From: Roseateles_B sp051857535
GTDB taxonomy: Bacteria; Pseudomonadota; Gammaproteobacteria; Burkholderiales; Burkholderiaceae_C
Assembly (NCBI RefSeq): GCF_051857535.1
Contig: NZ_JBPZGY010000016.1
Span: 31,700 to 95,699 of the forward strand
DNA: 64,000 nt
Direction of reading: 5' to 3'
Below the pieces are notes generated by a model. The model ran no database searches. It saw nothing but the letters and a program-made list of their open reading frames with translations, and was not told where the DNA came from. A program made the position numbers and the translations under genes. The stretch's first letter is position 1. Every line of letters begins with the position of its first letter. Of the stretch, positions 9,405 to 18,750 are shown one piece after another.

Positions 9405-10138
9405 ATTGGACCCAACGCGGCGCCGTGCTGGTGCTGAGCCTGAACCTGGCGGCCTGCGCCTCGCTCAAGGGACCAGGCGCCCAAGGGCAGAAGCTGGATC
9501 CCTGGGAAAACTGGAACCGCAAAGTCTTCGCCTTCAACGAGGACCTGGACGCTCATGTCCTCAAACCTGTGGCCACCGCCTATAGCGAGGTCGTGCCCAG
9601 CCCGGCCCGCACCGGCATTGGCAATTTCTTCAGCAATGTGGGTGACGCCTGGTCGGCCATCAACCTGACATTGCAAGGGCGTTTCAAGCTGGCTGCTCAG
9701 CAGGCGTTCCGCTTTGCGGTGAACTCCACCCTGGGCCTGGGCGGTCTCATCGACCTGGCCGGCGAGGCGGGCGTGGAGCGCAACAGCCAGGACCTGGGAC
9801 AGACCTTTGGCCGCTGGGGCTTCGGCACCGGTGCCTACATCGTGTGGCCCCTGTTCGGCCCCTCCTCGGTTCGTGACTCCCTGGCCCTGCCCTGGGACCG
9901 TACGGCCAGCCCGGCCCTGTATTTCCAGGACGGCCGCAGCAAGGTCTCCATCTATCTGCTGCAGACGGTCAACGGTCGTTCCAACTTCCTGCGTGCCGGC
10001 GAGATGCTGGATGGCATCGCCCTGGACAAATACACCTTCATCCGCGACGCCTACCTGCAGCGCCGCGGGCATTTCGAGGCTGCCGAGGACGAGTTCGAGG
10101 TGATCACGCCGCCGTCCGCGGGCGACAGCAAGCCCTGA
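9401..10138 (+). CDS. mlaA: Outer-membrane lipoprotein MlaA (VacJ)
   Basis: A 245-residue lipoprotein with lipobox LAAC (Cys19) and the MlaA/VacJ domain (DPWENWNRKVFAFNEDLD, later GQTFGRWGFGTGAYIVWPLF and GPSSVRDSL). MlaA sits in the outer membrane with a porin and removes misplaced phospholipid from the outer leaflet, passing it to MlaC. Alanine at +2 is compatible with outer-membrane sorting. Encoding mlaA inside the mla operon, rather than elsewhere as in E. coli, is usual for betaproteobacteria. Confidence 0.93.
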   Translation: MNWTQRGAVLVLSLNLAACASLKGPGAQGQKLDPWENWNRKVFAFNEDLDAHVLKPVATAYSEVVPSPARTGIGNFFSNVGDAWSAINLTLQGRFKLAAQQAFRFAVNSTLGLGGLIDLAGEAGVERNSQDLGQTFGRWGFGTGAYIVWPLFGPSSVRDSLALPWDRTASPALYFQDGRSKVSIYLLQTVNGRSNFLRAGEMLDGIALDKYTFIRDAYLQRRGHFEAAEDEFEVITPPSAGDSKP

Positions 10139-10223
10139 CCCTCGTGTGAACCGCCGGGACCCCTGCTGCGTTGTGGGTCCCATGGCGACGGATACCGTCG
10201 CCGCGCTACTGAAAGGAAATTGA

Positions 10224-10865
10224 ATGATTCTGTCGACCAAGCGCTCCGCTCTGAAGGCCCTGCTGGCTGCCGCCTCTTTCGCCTGGCTGCCTCTGTCCAG
10301 TCATGCCGCTGATGCCAGCACACCCGATGGCCTGATCCGCCAGCTGTCCATCGAGACCATCGAAGCCGTCAAGGCCGACAAGGCCATTCAGGCCGGCGAT
10401 GTCAGCAAGATCGTGACCCTGGTGGACACCAAGGTGATGCCGCACGTGAACTTTCAGCGCATGACCTCGTCCGCCGTGGGCCGCTTCTGGCGCCAGGCCA
10501 GCCCCGAGCAGCAGAAGCGTCTGCAGGACGAGTTCAAGACCTTGCTCGTGCGCACCTACGCTGGCGCTCTCGCGCAGGTCAAGGACCAGACCATTGCGCT
10601 GAAGCCCCTGCGTGCCAGTACCGAAGACACCGAGGTCGTGGTCAAGACCGAGGTGCGGGGCAAGGGCGATCCCATCCAGCTGGACTACCGCCTGGAAAAG
10701 GTCGGCAGCGCCTGGAAGATCTATGACGTCAATGTGCTGGGCATCTGGCTGGCAGACCAGTATCGCAACAGCTTCGCCCAGGAGATCGGTGCGAATGGCA
10801 TCGATGGCCTGATCAAGGCCCTGGCTGACAAGAACCAGAAGGCTGCGGCCGGCGCCAAGAGCTGA
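10224..10865 (+). CDS. mlaC: Periplasmic phospholipid-binding protein MlaC
   Basis: A 213-residue exported protein with a signal peptide (AASFAWLPLSSHA, cleavage near residue 28) and the MlaC/Ttg2D domain, including LVDTKVMPHVNFQRMTSSAV and the IYDVNVLGIWLADQYRN end. MlaC ferries phospholipid between MlaA and MlaD. A GAAAGGAAAT site precedes the ATG. It is separated from mlaA by 85 bases without a visible terminator, so it is probably co-transcribed. Confidence 0.93.
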   Translation: MILSTKRSALKALLAAASFAWLPLSSHAADASTPDGLIRQLSIETIEAVKADKAIQAGDVSKIVTLVDTKVMPHVNFQRMTSSAVGRFWRQASPEQQKRLQDEFKTLLVRTYAGALAQVKDQTIALKPLRASTEDTEVVVKTEVRGKGDPIQLDYRLEKVGSAWKIYDVNVLGIWLADQYRNSFAQEIGANGIDGLIKALADKNQKAAAGAKS

Positions 10866-10870
10866 ACGGA

Positions 10871-11188
10871 GTGAATGCTGCCATGCTCAAGCTGCCCGCC
10901 AGCATCCGCCTGCCCGAGCTGCCCCTGATCTGGGCGGAGCTCGAGGCGGCGCTGCGCGCTGAAGCCGCGCAGGTGAATGCCGCTGCGGGGTCGACGCTGC
11001 GCCTCAACGCCGTGGATCTCAGCGAGTTCGACTCCGGAGTGCTCACCCTGCTGTTGAGTGCGGTCCGCCTTGGTGAGCAGATGGGCCTGCAGATGCAGAT
11101 CCATGAAGTGCCTGCCAAGCTCCAGGAGTTGGCCCGGGTGTATGGGGTGGATGCGGCGCTCTGGCCCGAGCTGGCACCTCAGCTCTGA
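10871..11188 (+). CDS. mlaB: STAS-domain protein MlaB
   Basis: A 105-residue cytoplasmic STAS-domain protein (LRLNAVDLSEFDSGVLTLLL, the helix with the conserved D-S pair). MlaB binds MlaF and stabilises the ATPase. It is the last gene of the operon, 5 bases after mlaC. ATG at 10883 (MLKLPASIRL) is an alternative start closer to the domain. Confidence 0.85.
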   Translation: MNAAMLKLPASIRLPELPLIWAELEAALRAEAAQVNAAAGSTLRLNAVDLSEFDSGVLTLLLSAVRLGEQMGLQMQIHEVPAKLQELARVYGVDAALWPELAPQL

Positions 11189-11217
11189 GCGCTGAGCTCT
11201 CGCAATAGATGCAGTAG

Positions 11218-11237
11218 ACGGCGCCCTCGGGCGCCGT
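11218..11237. terminator. Hairpin between convergent mlaB and hexR
   Basis: ACGGCGCC and GGCGCCGT are perfect 8-base arms around CTCG. The hairpin lies between the ends of mlaB and hexR. The T tract after it is weak (TTGTACTTT), so termination strength is uncertain. It could serve both directions. Confidence 0.55.
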
Positions 11238-11260
11238 TGTACTTTGGCGCTGCGCCTGGC

Positions 11261-12127
11261 TCAGGCCGCGTAGCGCTTGCTGCGCAGATTGCGCTTGATC
11301 TCCTGCAGCATCGGCCGCAGCTGCTGGCCCAGGCGCAGGGCGACGCCCGTGGTCAGAATGTCCACGGCCGTCAGATGCAGCAGGCGGGAGACCATGGGGC
11401 TGTAGCGGTCGTAGTCTTCCGGGTGGTCCACTGCCAACAGCACCTGTCCCGGGGCCTGGCCCAGTTGCGCGAGCGGCGATCCGCTGGCGGTGATGATGAT
11501 GGTGGTGGCGCCCTTCTTGCGGGCGATCTCCGCGGCGTCGAGCAGGTCCCGGCTGCGGCCGGAATTGGAGATGATCACGGCGCAGTCGCCGGGCGTCAGC
11601 ATGGTGGCGCTCATCAGTTGCACATGACCATCGCTGCAGGCGATGGTGTGCACGCCCAGGCGAAAGAACTTGTGCTGGGCATCCTGGGCCACGATGCCCG
11701 AATTGCCAACGCCATAGAACTCGATGCGCTTGCCCTGGCGGGCAGCCTCGGTCAGGGCCGTGATGGCACGCTCGAAAGCATGGCTGGCGGCGTCGTTGCG
11801 GTAGTGCAGCAGGGCGGCCACGGCGTTGTCGACCACCTTGACGATGAGGTCGCCCGGCTTGTCGTCCTCGTCCACGGCACGGTGGACGAAAGGCACACCC
11901 TCGTTGACGCTGCCCGCCAGCTTCAGCTTGAAATCGGCCAGGCCGTCATAGCCCACGCTGCGGCAGAAGCGCACCACCGTGGGCTTGCTGACATGCGAGC
12001 GATCCGCCAGCTCGCTGACCGGCAGATTGGCGAAGGAGCGGGGGTCGGTGAGCAGCAGCTTGGCCACCCGCTGCTCCGCCGGTGGCAGGGCGGGCAGGGC
12101 TGCCTTGACGCGTTCCAGGATGCTCAT
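11261..12127 (-). CDS. hexR: RpiR-family transcriptional regulator HexR
   Basis: A 288-residue regulator: N-terminal RpiR-type helix-turn-helix (LPVSELADRSHVSKPTVVRF) and C-terminal SIS sugar-phosphate-binding domain (RIEFYGVGNSGIVAQDAQHK, with AVIISNSGRSRDLL). HexR represses glucose-catabolism genes such as zwf and is released by 2-keto-3-deoxy-6-phosphogluconate. The frame is open upstream, but ATG 12127 begins the conserved MSILERVKAAL and lies 2 bases after the zwf stop. A position in the zwf operon suggests autoregulation together with zwf. Confidence 0.9.
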   Translation of the reverse strand: MSILERVKAALPALPPAEQRVAKLLLTDPRSFANLPVSELADRSHVSKPTVVRFCRSVGYDGLADFKLKLAGSVNEGVPFVHRAVDEDDKPGDLIVKVVDNAVAALLHYRNDAASHAFERAITALTEAARQGKRIEFYGVGNSGIVAQDAQHKFFRLGVHTIACSDGHVQLMSATMLTPGDCAVIISNSGRSRDLLDAAEIARKKGATTIIITASGSPLAQLGQAPGQVLLAVDHPEDYDRYSPMVSRLLHLTAVDILTTGVALRLGQQLRPMLQEIKRNLRSKRYAA

Positions 12128-12129
12128 GC

Positions 12130-13575
12130 TCACTGCTCCTCGGCCCAACTGAAGCCATCGCGCGCCACCAGGGCGCTGGCGGCGGCAGGGCCCCAGCTGC
12201 CGGCGTTGTAGGCCCGCGGGCCCATGCTGTCGGCGGACCATGCGTCCAGCACAGGCTCGACCCAGCGCCAGGCCTGCTCCTGCTCATCGCTGCGAACGAA
12301 GAGGTTGAGCTTGCCGGCGATGGCGTCCAGCAGCAGGCGTTCATAGGCACCTACGCGGGCGCTGCCGAAGGCCTTGTCGAAGTCCAGGTCCAGGGATACA
12401 GGCGCCAGGGACTCGCCGTGCGAGTTGCCCTTGGCGGCCAGCAACTGCAGCTCCAGGCCGTCCTCGGGCTGCAGCTTGATCACCAGGCGGTTGGGCTGGT
12501 TGGCGCCGGGGAAGATGGGATGGGGCACCGGCCGGAAATTGACGACGATCTGGGCATCACGCGCGGCCAGGCGCTTGCCGGTGCGCAGGTAGAAGGGCAC
12601 GCCGGCCCAGCGCCAGTTCTGCACCTCGGTGCGCAGGGCCACGAAGGTCTCGCAAGGGCTATTGGCCGGGATCTTGGCCTCGTCCAGATAGCCCACCACC
12701 GACTTGCCATCCACACTGCCGGCGCGGTACTGCCCGCGCACCACATCGCGGGCCACGGACTCTCGCGTGAAGGGCTTGAGCGAGCGCAGCACCTTGAGCT
12801 TCTCGTCGCGGATGGCGTCGGCATCGTTGGTGGAGGGGGGCTCCATGGCAATCATGGTCAGCAGCTGCAGCGCATGGTTCTGGATCATGTCGCGCAGGGC
12901 GCCGGTGCTGTCGTAGAAGGGGCCCCGCGTGCCCACGCCCAAGGACTCCGCCAGCGTGATCTGGATGTTGGCGATGGCCTGGCGGTTCCACAGTGGCTCG
13001 AAGAGCGCATTGCCGAAGCGCAGGGCCATGAGGTTCTGCACCGAGGGCTTGCCCAGGTAGTGGTCGATGCGGAAGGCTTGCGACTCGGTGAAGACCGAAC
13101 GCACCACGCGGTTGATGTGCTGGGCGCTGGCCAGGTCGTGGCCCAGAGGCTTCTCCAGCACCACACGGATATGCGGCCCATTGAGGCCGGCGGCACCCAA
13201 CTGCTCGCAGATCTGGGTGAATAGGTGGGGGCTGGTGGCCAGGTAGAACACCACGGTCTCGGCGCTGCGCTCGCCCAGCCACTCCTTCAGCCGTGTGTAG
13301 TGCTCGGGCTGGGAGAGGTCCATGCGGCGGTAGTGCACCAGGGCCGCGAAGCGTTCGAACTCCTCGTCGCTGGGACGCTTGGCGCCCTCGACTTCCTGGA
13401 AGCGCTCCTTGAGCCAGTCGCGGTAGCGCTCGTCGGGCATGTCGTCGCGGGCCACCGCCAGGATGCGGCCGCCCTCGGGCAGCTTGCCGTGACGGAAGGC
13501 CTGGAACAGGGCCGGCATCAGCTTGCGCCAGGTGAGATCGCCAGTGCCACCAAAGAAGACGAGATCGAATGCCAT
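12130..13575 (-). CDS. zwf: Glucose-6-phosphate 1-dehydrogenase
   Basis: A 481-residue enzyme that oxidises glucose 6-phosphate to 6-phosphogluconolactone with NAD(P)+. It shows the N-terminal nucleotide-binding motif GGTGDL and the active-site motif RIDHYLGK. It is followed directly by hexR and is divergent from tal, so the 235-base gap (13576-13810) should hold both promoters. An imperfect palindrome in that gap (TGTAACAAAGTTTCCA at 13626) is a possible but weak HexR site. Confidence 0.96.
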   Translation of the reverse strand: MAFDLVFFGGTGDLTWRKLMPALFQAFRHGKLPEGGRILAVARDDMPDERYRDWLKERFQEVEGAKRPSDEEFERFAALVHYRRMDLSQPEHYTRLKEWLGERSAETVVFYLATSPHLFTQICEQLGAAGLNGPHIRVVLEKPLGHDLASAQHINRVVRSVFTESQAFRIDHYLGKPSVQNLMALRFGNALFEPLWNRQAIANIQITLAESLGVGTRGPFYDSTGALRDMIQNHALQLLTMIAMEPPSTNDADAIRDEKLKVLRSLKPFTRESVARDVVRGQYRAGSVDGKSVVGYLDEAKIPANSPCETFVALRTEVQNWRWAGVPFYLRTGKRLAARDAQIVVNFRPVPHPIFPGANQPNRLVIKLQPEDGLELQLLAAKGNSHGESLAPVSLDLDFDKAFGSARVGAYERLLLDAIAGKLNLFVRSDEQEQAWRWVEPVLDAWSADSMGPRAYNAGSWGPAAASALVARDGFSWAEEQ

Positions 13576-13810
13576 GCCAGGGTTCCTGTTGAGGCTCGAG
13601 CAGTCTGCGCTGCTTGAACTCTTGATGTAACAAAGTTTCCAGATTTATGATGCACGAGTTTCGTAATCGGGTCAATCCGGACCGCCGTCTTCAGGCCTTG
13701 CCCTATGGGAAAGCTTGAATCCGTCTTCCCTGCGCTTGTAACCTCATTCGGCTTGCAGGCGGGCGGGGAGCGGTTCTAATAACGGCCTGCACGAACTTCG
13801 GGGTTTCCCT

Positions 13811-14761
13811 ATGCATCAGCTCGAACAACTCAAGGCCTTCACCACTGTCGTCGCCGACACCGGCAACTTCCTGCAACTGGCGCAGTTCACGCCGCGGGAT
13901 GCGACGACCAATCCCTCGCTGATCCTGAAGGCCGTGCAGTCGCCCGACTATGCGCCCCTGCTGAACGAGACCGTGGCGGCCCACAAGGGCAAGCCGCTGG
14001 ACGAGATCGTGGACCAGGTGCTGGTGCGCTTCGGCCTGGAGATCCTCAAGGTGGTGCCGGGCCGCGTGTCGACCGAGGTCGACGCCCGCCTGAGCTTCGA
14101 CACCGCCGCCACCATCGCCCGCGCCAAGCGCCTGATTGGCCTGTACGAGGCTGCCGGCATTGGTCGTGACCGTGTGCTGATCAAGATTGCCTCCACCTGG
14201 GAGGGCATCCAGGCGGCGCGTGCGCTGGAGCTCGAGGGCATCCACTGCAACCTGACCCTGCTGTTCTCCTTCTGCCAGGCCGTGGCCTGCGGCGAAGCCG
14301 GCGTGCAGCTGATTTCTCCCTTCGTCGGCCGCATCTACGACTGGTACAAGAAGGCCGCCGGCAGCGCCTGGGATGAGGCAGCACAAGCGGGTGCCAACGA
14401 CCCCGGTGTCAAGTCGGTGAGCCAGATCTACACCTACTACAAGAAGCACGGCATCCGCACCGAGGTGATGGGCGCCAGCTTCCGCAACATCGGCCAGATC
14501 CAGGCCCTGGCGGGCTGCGACCTGCTGACCATCAGCCCGGACCTGCTGGCCCAGCTGCAGGCCAGCGAGGCGCCGCTGAGCCGTGCGCTGGATGCCGCCA
14601 CGGCGGCCACAGCTGACGTGCCCAAGATCTCGTACAACGAAGCGGCCTTCCGCTTCGCCCTCAACCAGGACGCCATGGCCACCGAGAAGCTGGCCGAGGG
14701 CATCCGCCTGTTTGCCGTCGATGCCGGCAAGCTGGACCAGATCATCGAAAGCCAACTCTGA
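13811..14761 (+). CDS. tal: Transaldolase
   Basis: A 316-residue class I transaldolase of the TalB type. It transfers dihydroxyacetone units between sugar phosphates in the pentose phosphate pathway. The motif VLIKIASTWEGIQAA contains the Schiff-base lysine (Lys125), and DATTNPSLILKA is the conserved N-terminal motif. The stop overlaps the pgi start by one base (TGATG), so the two are co-translated. Confidence 0.96.
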   Translation: MHQLEQLKAFTTVVADTGNFLQLAQFTPRDATTNPSLILKAVQSPDYAPLLNETVAAHKGKPLDEIVDQVLVRFGLEILKVVPGRVSTEVDARLSFDTAATIARAKRLIGLYEAAGIGRDRVLIKIASTWEGIQAARALELEGIHCNLTLLFSFCQAVACGEAGVQLISPFVGRIYDWYKKAAGSAWDEAAQAGANDPGVKSVSQIYTYYKKHGIRTEVMGASFRNIGQIQALAGCDLLTISPDLLAQLQASEAPLSRALDAATAATADVPKISYNEAAFRFALNQDAMATEKLAEGIRLFAVDAGKLDQIIESQL

Positions 14762-16380
14762 TGCAGCACCCGCGTTGCGACCAAAGCCCGGCCTGGGCTC
14801 TCCTGCAAGCACAGTACCAATCCAGCGGCGCCGCCTTTGACGTGCGCCAGGCCTTTGCTGACGAGGCGGCGCGCTTCGAGCGCTGGTCCTTCGATGCGCC
14901 CGAGCTGTTCGTGGACCTGTCCAAGAACCGCATCGACGCGCCCACGCTGGCCCTGCTGCTGCAGCTGGCCCGGGACTGCCGGCTGGAATCGCAACGCGAG
15001 GCGCTCTTCAAGGGCGAGCCCATCAACCACACCGAAGGCCGTGCCGTGCTGCACACGGCCCTGCGCGCACCGGCCGGCGCCGCGCCCTTCGGCGACGAGG
15101 TCCAGGCCTCGCTGAGCCGCATGCTGGCCTTTGCCGAGAGCGTGCGTGCAGATGCCGGCATCACCGACATCGTGCACATCGGCATCGGCGGTTCGGACCT
15201 CGGCCCGGCCATGGTGGTGCAGGCCCTGCAGTCCTTCACCGACGCCGGTCGTCGCCTGCACTTCGTCTCCAATGTCGACGGGCATGACCTGGCCCCCGTC
15301 CTGCGCGGACTGGACGCGAACAGGACGCTGTTCGTGATCGCCTCCAAGACTTTCACGACGCAGGAGACCCTGGCCAATGCCGAGGCCGCCAAGGCCTGGT
15401 TCCTGGCCCAGGGCGGCACGGACATCGGGCGCCATTTCGTGGCCACCAGCAGCAACACGGCGGCAGCCCAGGCCTTCGGCATCCACACCAGCTTCGGCTT
15501 CTGGGACTGGGTCGGCGGGCGCTACTCGCTGTGGTCGGTGATCGGCCTGCCCATCGCGATCGCCATTGGCGCCGCGGCCTTCCGCGAGCTGCTGGCGGGC
15601 GCCCATGCCATGGACCGCCACTTCGCCGAGACGCCGCTGGAACGCAATGTGCCGGTGCTGCTGGGATTGCTGGACCTCTGGTATCGCAACTTCCACGGCT
15701 TCAGCAGCCGCAGCGTAGCGCCCTATCACCAGGGCCTGCGCCGGCTGCCGGCCTATCTCCAGCAGCTGGAGATGGAGAGCAACGGCAAGGGCGTGGACCG
15801 CGAGGGTCAGGTCTTGCCATATGGCACCAGCCCCGTCGTCTGGGGCGATGCCGGCACCAATGGCCAGCATGCCTATTTCCAGATGCTGCACCAGGGCACG
15901 GACGTGATCCCGGTGGAGTTCATCGCGGTGAAGACGCCCCGCCACGGCACCCACGTGCAGGGTGAGCTGGCCGCGCGCCTGCAGGACCAGCACCAGAAGC
16001 TGCTGGCCAACTGCCTGGCGCAGTCACAGGCGCTCATGCAGGGCAAGACGGTGGAGCAGGCCCTGCACGAGAAGGCGCCGACGGCCTCGGCTTCCCTGGG
16101 CAAGCTGACCGTGGCCCGCCACCGCAGCTTTCCTGGCAACCGCCCGAGCACCACCATCCTGATGGATCAGCTCACGCCGCGCAGCCTGGGGGCGCTGATC
16201 GCGCTCTATGAACACCGTGTCTTCGTCAGTGGCGCGCTGTGGGGCATCAACAGCTTCGATCAATGGGGCGTGGAGCTGGGCAAGGCCTTGTGCAACAGCC
16301 TGCTGCCCCGCCTGGGCTCCGGCGATGTGCAAGGCCTGGACGGCTCCACGGCGGGTTTGCTGCGCAGGCTGCGAAGCTGA
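14761..16380 (+). CDS. pgi: Glucose-6-phosphate isomerase
   Basis: A 539-residue phosphoglucose isomerase that interconverts glucose 6-phosphate and fructose 6-phosphate. It shows the sugar-phosphate loop (ASKTFTTQETLANA), the family motif GGRYSLWSVIGLPIA and the C-terminal region WGINSFDQWGVELGK with the catalytic lysine. The ATG overlaps the tal stop and the end overlaps the next start (TGATG), giving a three-gene operon tal-pgi-HAD. Confidence 0.96.
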   Translation: MQHPRCDQSPAWALLQAQYQSSGAAFDVRQAFADEAARFERWSFDAPELFVDLSKNRIDAPTLALLLQLARDCRLESQREALFKGEPINHTEGRAVLHTALRAPAGAAPFGDEVQASLSRMLAFAESVRADAGITDIVHIGIGGSDLGPAMVVQALQSFTDAGRRLHFVSNVDGHDLAPVLRGLDANRTLFVIASKTFTTQETLANAEAAKAWFLAQGGTDIGRHFVATSSNTAAAQAFGIHTSFGFWDWVGGRYSLWSVIGLPIAIAIGAAAFRELLAGAHAMDRHFAETPLERNVPVLLGLLDLWYRNFHGFSSRSVAPYHQGLRRLPAYLQQLEMESNGKGVDREGQVLPYGTSPVVWGDAGTNGQHAYFQMLHQGTDVIPVEFIAVKTPRHGTHVQGELAARLQDQHQKLLANCLAQSQALMQGKTVEQALHEKAPTASASLGKLTVARHRSFPGNRPSTTILMDQLTPRSLGALIALYEHRVFVSGALWGINSFDQWGVELGKALCNSLLPRLGSGDVQGLDGSTAGLLRRLRS

Positions 16381-16997
16381 TGCGTATCGTCTTTGACTTC
16401 GGCGGCGTGTTGTTCCGCTGGCATCCGCCCAGCTTCCTGGCGCGGGTCTGGCCCCATCGATGCCCTGACGAGGCGGCGGGGGCGGTCGCGGCGCGCGAGT
16501 TCTTCACCCAGTACAGCGGTGATTGGGGCGCCTTCGACCAGGGGCTCATCGGCCCGGAGGCTGTCATCCAGCGCATCGCCGCACGCACCGGCTGGCCCGA
16601 AGCGGAGGTGCGCGCGGTGGTGGATGCGGTGCCGGACGAGTTGCAGGCCGTACCGGGCACCGTGCGACTCATCGAGGCCGCACAGGCGGCGGGTCACCAG
16701 ACGCACTACCTGTCCAATATGCCCGCCATCTACGCAGACTACCTGGAGCACCACTACCCGCTGGATCGCTGGTTCGACGGGGGCATTTTCTCCAGCCGTG
16801 TCAAACAGTCCAAGCCGGGCGCCGAGATCTTTGCGTTGATGGAGACGCAGCTGGGCGTGCCGCCGCGGGAGATGGTGTTCCTTGACGACCATCCTGCCAA
16901 CATCGAGGCCGCAGCCGCGCGCGGCTGGCAGGCACTGCTGTTCACTACGCCGCAAGCGGCCGAACAGGCCTTGCGCGCGCGGGGCTTGCTGGGCTGA
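16380..16997 (+). CDS. HAD-family hydrolase, probable sugar-phosphate phosphatase
   Basis: A 205-residue HAD subfamily IA protein. Motif I is FDFGGVLFRW, motif II is YLSNMP, motif III is the lysine in KQSKPGAEIF, and motif IV is FLDDHPANIEAA. It resembles the YihX group (glucose-1-phosphate phosphatase) in size and motif style. Its start overlaps the pgi stop, which fits a role in sugar-phosphate balance. The exact substrate cannot be told from sequence. The longer frame from 16239 runs inside pgi and was not used. Confidence 0.85.
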   Translation: MRIVFDFGGVLFRWHPPSFLARVWPHRCPDEAAGAVAAREFFTQYSGDWGAFDQGLIGPEAVIQRIAARTGWPEAEVRAVVDAVPDELQAVPGTVRLIEAAQAAGHQTHYLSNMPAIYADYLEHHYPLDRWFDGGIFSSRVKQSKPGAEIFALMETQLGVPPREMVFLDDHPANIEAAAARGWQALLFTTPQAAEQALRARGLLG

Positions 16998-17019
16998 GCT
17001 GCCGGCCAGCAGCCATCAA

Positions 17020-17226
17020 TCAGTGTGGTAGCGGCTCGTTGTCGTCGGTGGGCGGCGCTGCAGCCACGCGAAAAGACTCGCTGGCCCAGGCGCCGAGATC
17101 CATCTCCCGGCAGCGCTCGCCGCAGAAGGGCCGATATCGGTTGCTGGGCGCGAAGACGGCATCGCCGCCGCAGTGAGGGCAGGGCACCAGGCGTTCGCCC
17201 TGGGCGTTCTTCTTCATGGCACTCAT
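17020..17226 (-). CDS. yacG: DNA gyrase inhibitor YacG (zinc-binding)
   Basis: A 68-residue protein with four cysteines in the YacG pattern: CPHC near the N terminus and CGERC after RYRPF. YacG binds GyrB and inhibits gyrase in E. coli. It starts 5 bases after zapD in the usual pilD-coaE-zapD-yacG order. A second in-frame ATG at 17217 (MKKNAQGE) is a possible start. Confidence 0.9.
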   Translation of the reverse strand: MSAMKKNAQGERLVPCPHCGGDAVFAPSNRYRPFCGERCREMDLGAWASESFRVAAAPPTDDNEPLPH

Positions 17227-17230
17227 GGGA

Positions 17231-17995
17231 TCAGGCGCAAAGCGTCAATTCGAAGCTGGCGTCCTGGGAGGCCAGCTTGAGCCGGCCTTCCTCGTCCTGA
17301 CGCATCAGGCGGATGGCCACCATCAGACGGTGGCCGCTGATCTCGGGAATCAGGCCCAGGCTGGGATCTATGCGCATACGCAGCAACTGGTAGCTGCGAC
17401 CCTGAGGCAGGCTCTGCTGGTACTGCCCGGCCTGGGCGGCGACCTTGTGCGGGGCACCGGAGTCGCGCAGCAGGCCCAGCAGCACCTGCAGGGCTTCGGC
17501 CAGGGGCATCAGGGACTGGGTCCACTGCATCAGGTCATTGCGGCGGCGCACGGGCAGGAACTGCTGCCAGGTGAAGTAGGCGGGGAGGTCGAACTCGCAG
17601 GTACCGCCGGGAATGCTGATGCGGCTGCGGATGCTCATCAGCCATTCATTGCCGGTGAGGGCATGGCCGGCCTTGCCGGACAGGGCGTTGAGCTTGTTGA
17701 AGGCTGCGTCAATGCGCTGGATCACATGGTCCAGCGCCGCCTCGGAAATCGCCGGATTGCCGCGGTAGCTGTTGAACTGCGCCTTGTGGCGTTCCAGTTC
17801 CTTGAGCAGGTCGGACTTGAGGTCGGCCCGTGAGGCCACGTCCATGATCTCGAAGAGGGTGACCAGGGCAAAGTGATGGTCCAGCGCCGTCTCGCGGGCG
17901 ATCAGCTGGCCGAGGCGATCAAAGAGATGCTCCAGCCGCAGCATTGTTCGAATGCTTTCGTTGAACGGGTATTCGTACAAGACCAAGGCGGACAT
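17231..17995 (-). CDS. zapD: Cell division protein ZapD
   Basis: A 254-residue ZapD (YacF, DUF1342) protein. It starts MSALVLYEYPFNESIRT and contains LRLEHLFDRL and a C-terminal beta domain ending in RLKLASQDASFELTL. ZapD crosslinks FtsZ filaments at the division ring. The frame is open further upstream, but the conserved LYEYPFNE start fixes the ATG at 17995. It lies between coaE and yacG, as in many beta- and gammaproteobacteria. Confidence 0.93.
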   Translation of the reverse strand: MSALVLYEYPFNESIRTMLRLEHLFDRLGQLIARETALDHHFALVTLFEIMDVASRADLKSDLLKELERHKAQFNSYRGNPAISEAALDHVIQRIDAAFNKLNALSGKAGHALTGNEWLMSIRSRISIPGGTCEFDLPAYFTWQQFLPVRRRNDLMQWTQSLMPLAEALQVLLGLLRDSGAPHKVAAQAGQYQQSLPQGRSYQLLRMRIDPSLGLIPEISGHRLMVAIRLMRQDEEGRLKLASQDASFELTLCA

Positions 17996-18137
17996 CCCAG
18001 GGCAATTGGCGTTGTGGGCGCGCAGGACGGCTTGGCTGCCTGCAGGCGGATGCCCGGATTGTTTCACAGCCGGCAGGTCCCGCCGCAGCTCGCTCTGCCG
18101 AAAGGGGCTTGTGCTGGCCTGGCGAGCGTGGCTCGGC

Positions 18138-18728
18138 TCAGGTGCGCCATTGCTCGGCCAACTGGCGGACCTCATGGGCCAGGGCGGCCAGCTCAAGGCC
18201 TTCGTTGAAGATCACGGCATCGGCTGCGGCTCGGCGCTGGGCCCGCGTGGCCTGCTGCGCGAGCACGGCCTGCACGGCCTCGCATGGCCAGCCATTGCGG
18301 GCCATGACACGCTGTATCTGGGTCTGGACCTCGCAGTCCACCACCAGCACGCGGTCGACACGCTGGCGCCAGCGGCCCGACTCCACCAGCAGCGGCACGT
18401 CGAAGACGATCCAGGGGCTGCCCGCGGCGGCCTGTTCGAGGCGCCGAGTCTCAGCGCCAATCATGGGATGCAGGATGCCTTCAAGGCGTTTGCGCGCATC
18501 GGGCTCACGAAAGGCCCATTCGCGCATGAAGGCGCGGTCCAGGGCGCCGTCCGGGGATTGTGCCTCCGGGCCGAAGGCCGCGATGATGGCCGGCATCGCC
18601 GCGCCACCGGCCGCGGTCAGGCTGCGGGAAATGGCGTCGGTGTCGATCAGCGCAGCGCCCAGTTCGGCCAGGCAGCGCGCGACTGTGCTCTTGCCGCTGC
18701 CGATGCCGCCGGTCAGTCCGATGCGCAT
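18138..18728 (-). CDS. coaE: Dephospho-CoA kinase
   Basis: A 196-residue P-loop kinase that phosphorylates dephospho-CoA in the last step of coenzyme A synthesis. The Walker A motif GLTGGIGSGKSTVA is at the N terminus, with the LIDTDAISRSL motif following. It is 22 bases downstream of pilD, in the conserved pilD-coaE linkage. Confidence 0.95.
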   Translation of the reverse strand: MRIGLTGGIGSGKSTVARCLAELGAALIDTDAISRSLTAAGGAAMPAIIAAFGPEAQSPDGALDRAFMREWAFREPDARKRLEGILHPMIGAETRRLEQAAAGSPWIVFDVPLLVESGRWRQRVDRVLVVDCEVQTQIQRVMARNGWPCEAVQAVLAQQATRAQRRAAADAVIFNEGLELAALAHEVRQLAEQWRT

Positions 18729-18750
18729 GCGTAAACCACCATGCGGTGGC

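Noticed and set aside
13626..13641. TGTAACAAAGTTTCCA as a HexR operator between zwf and tal
   Set aside because: The location is right, but only four of eight base pairs are symmetric. It was mentioned in the zwf entry but not called as a feature.
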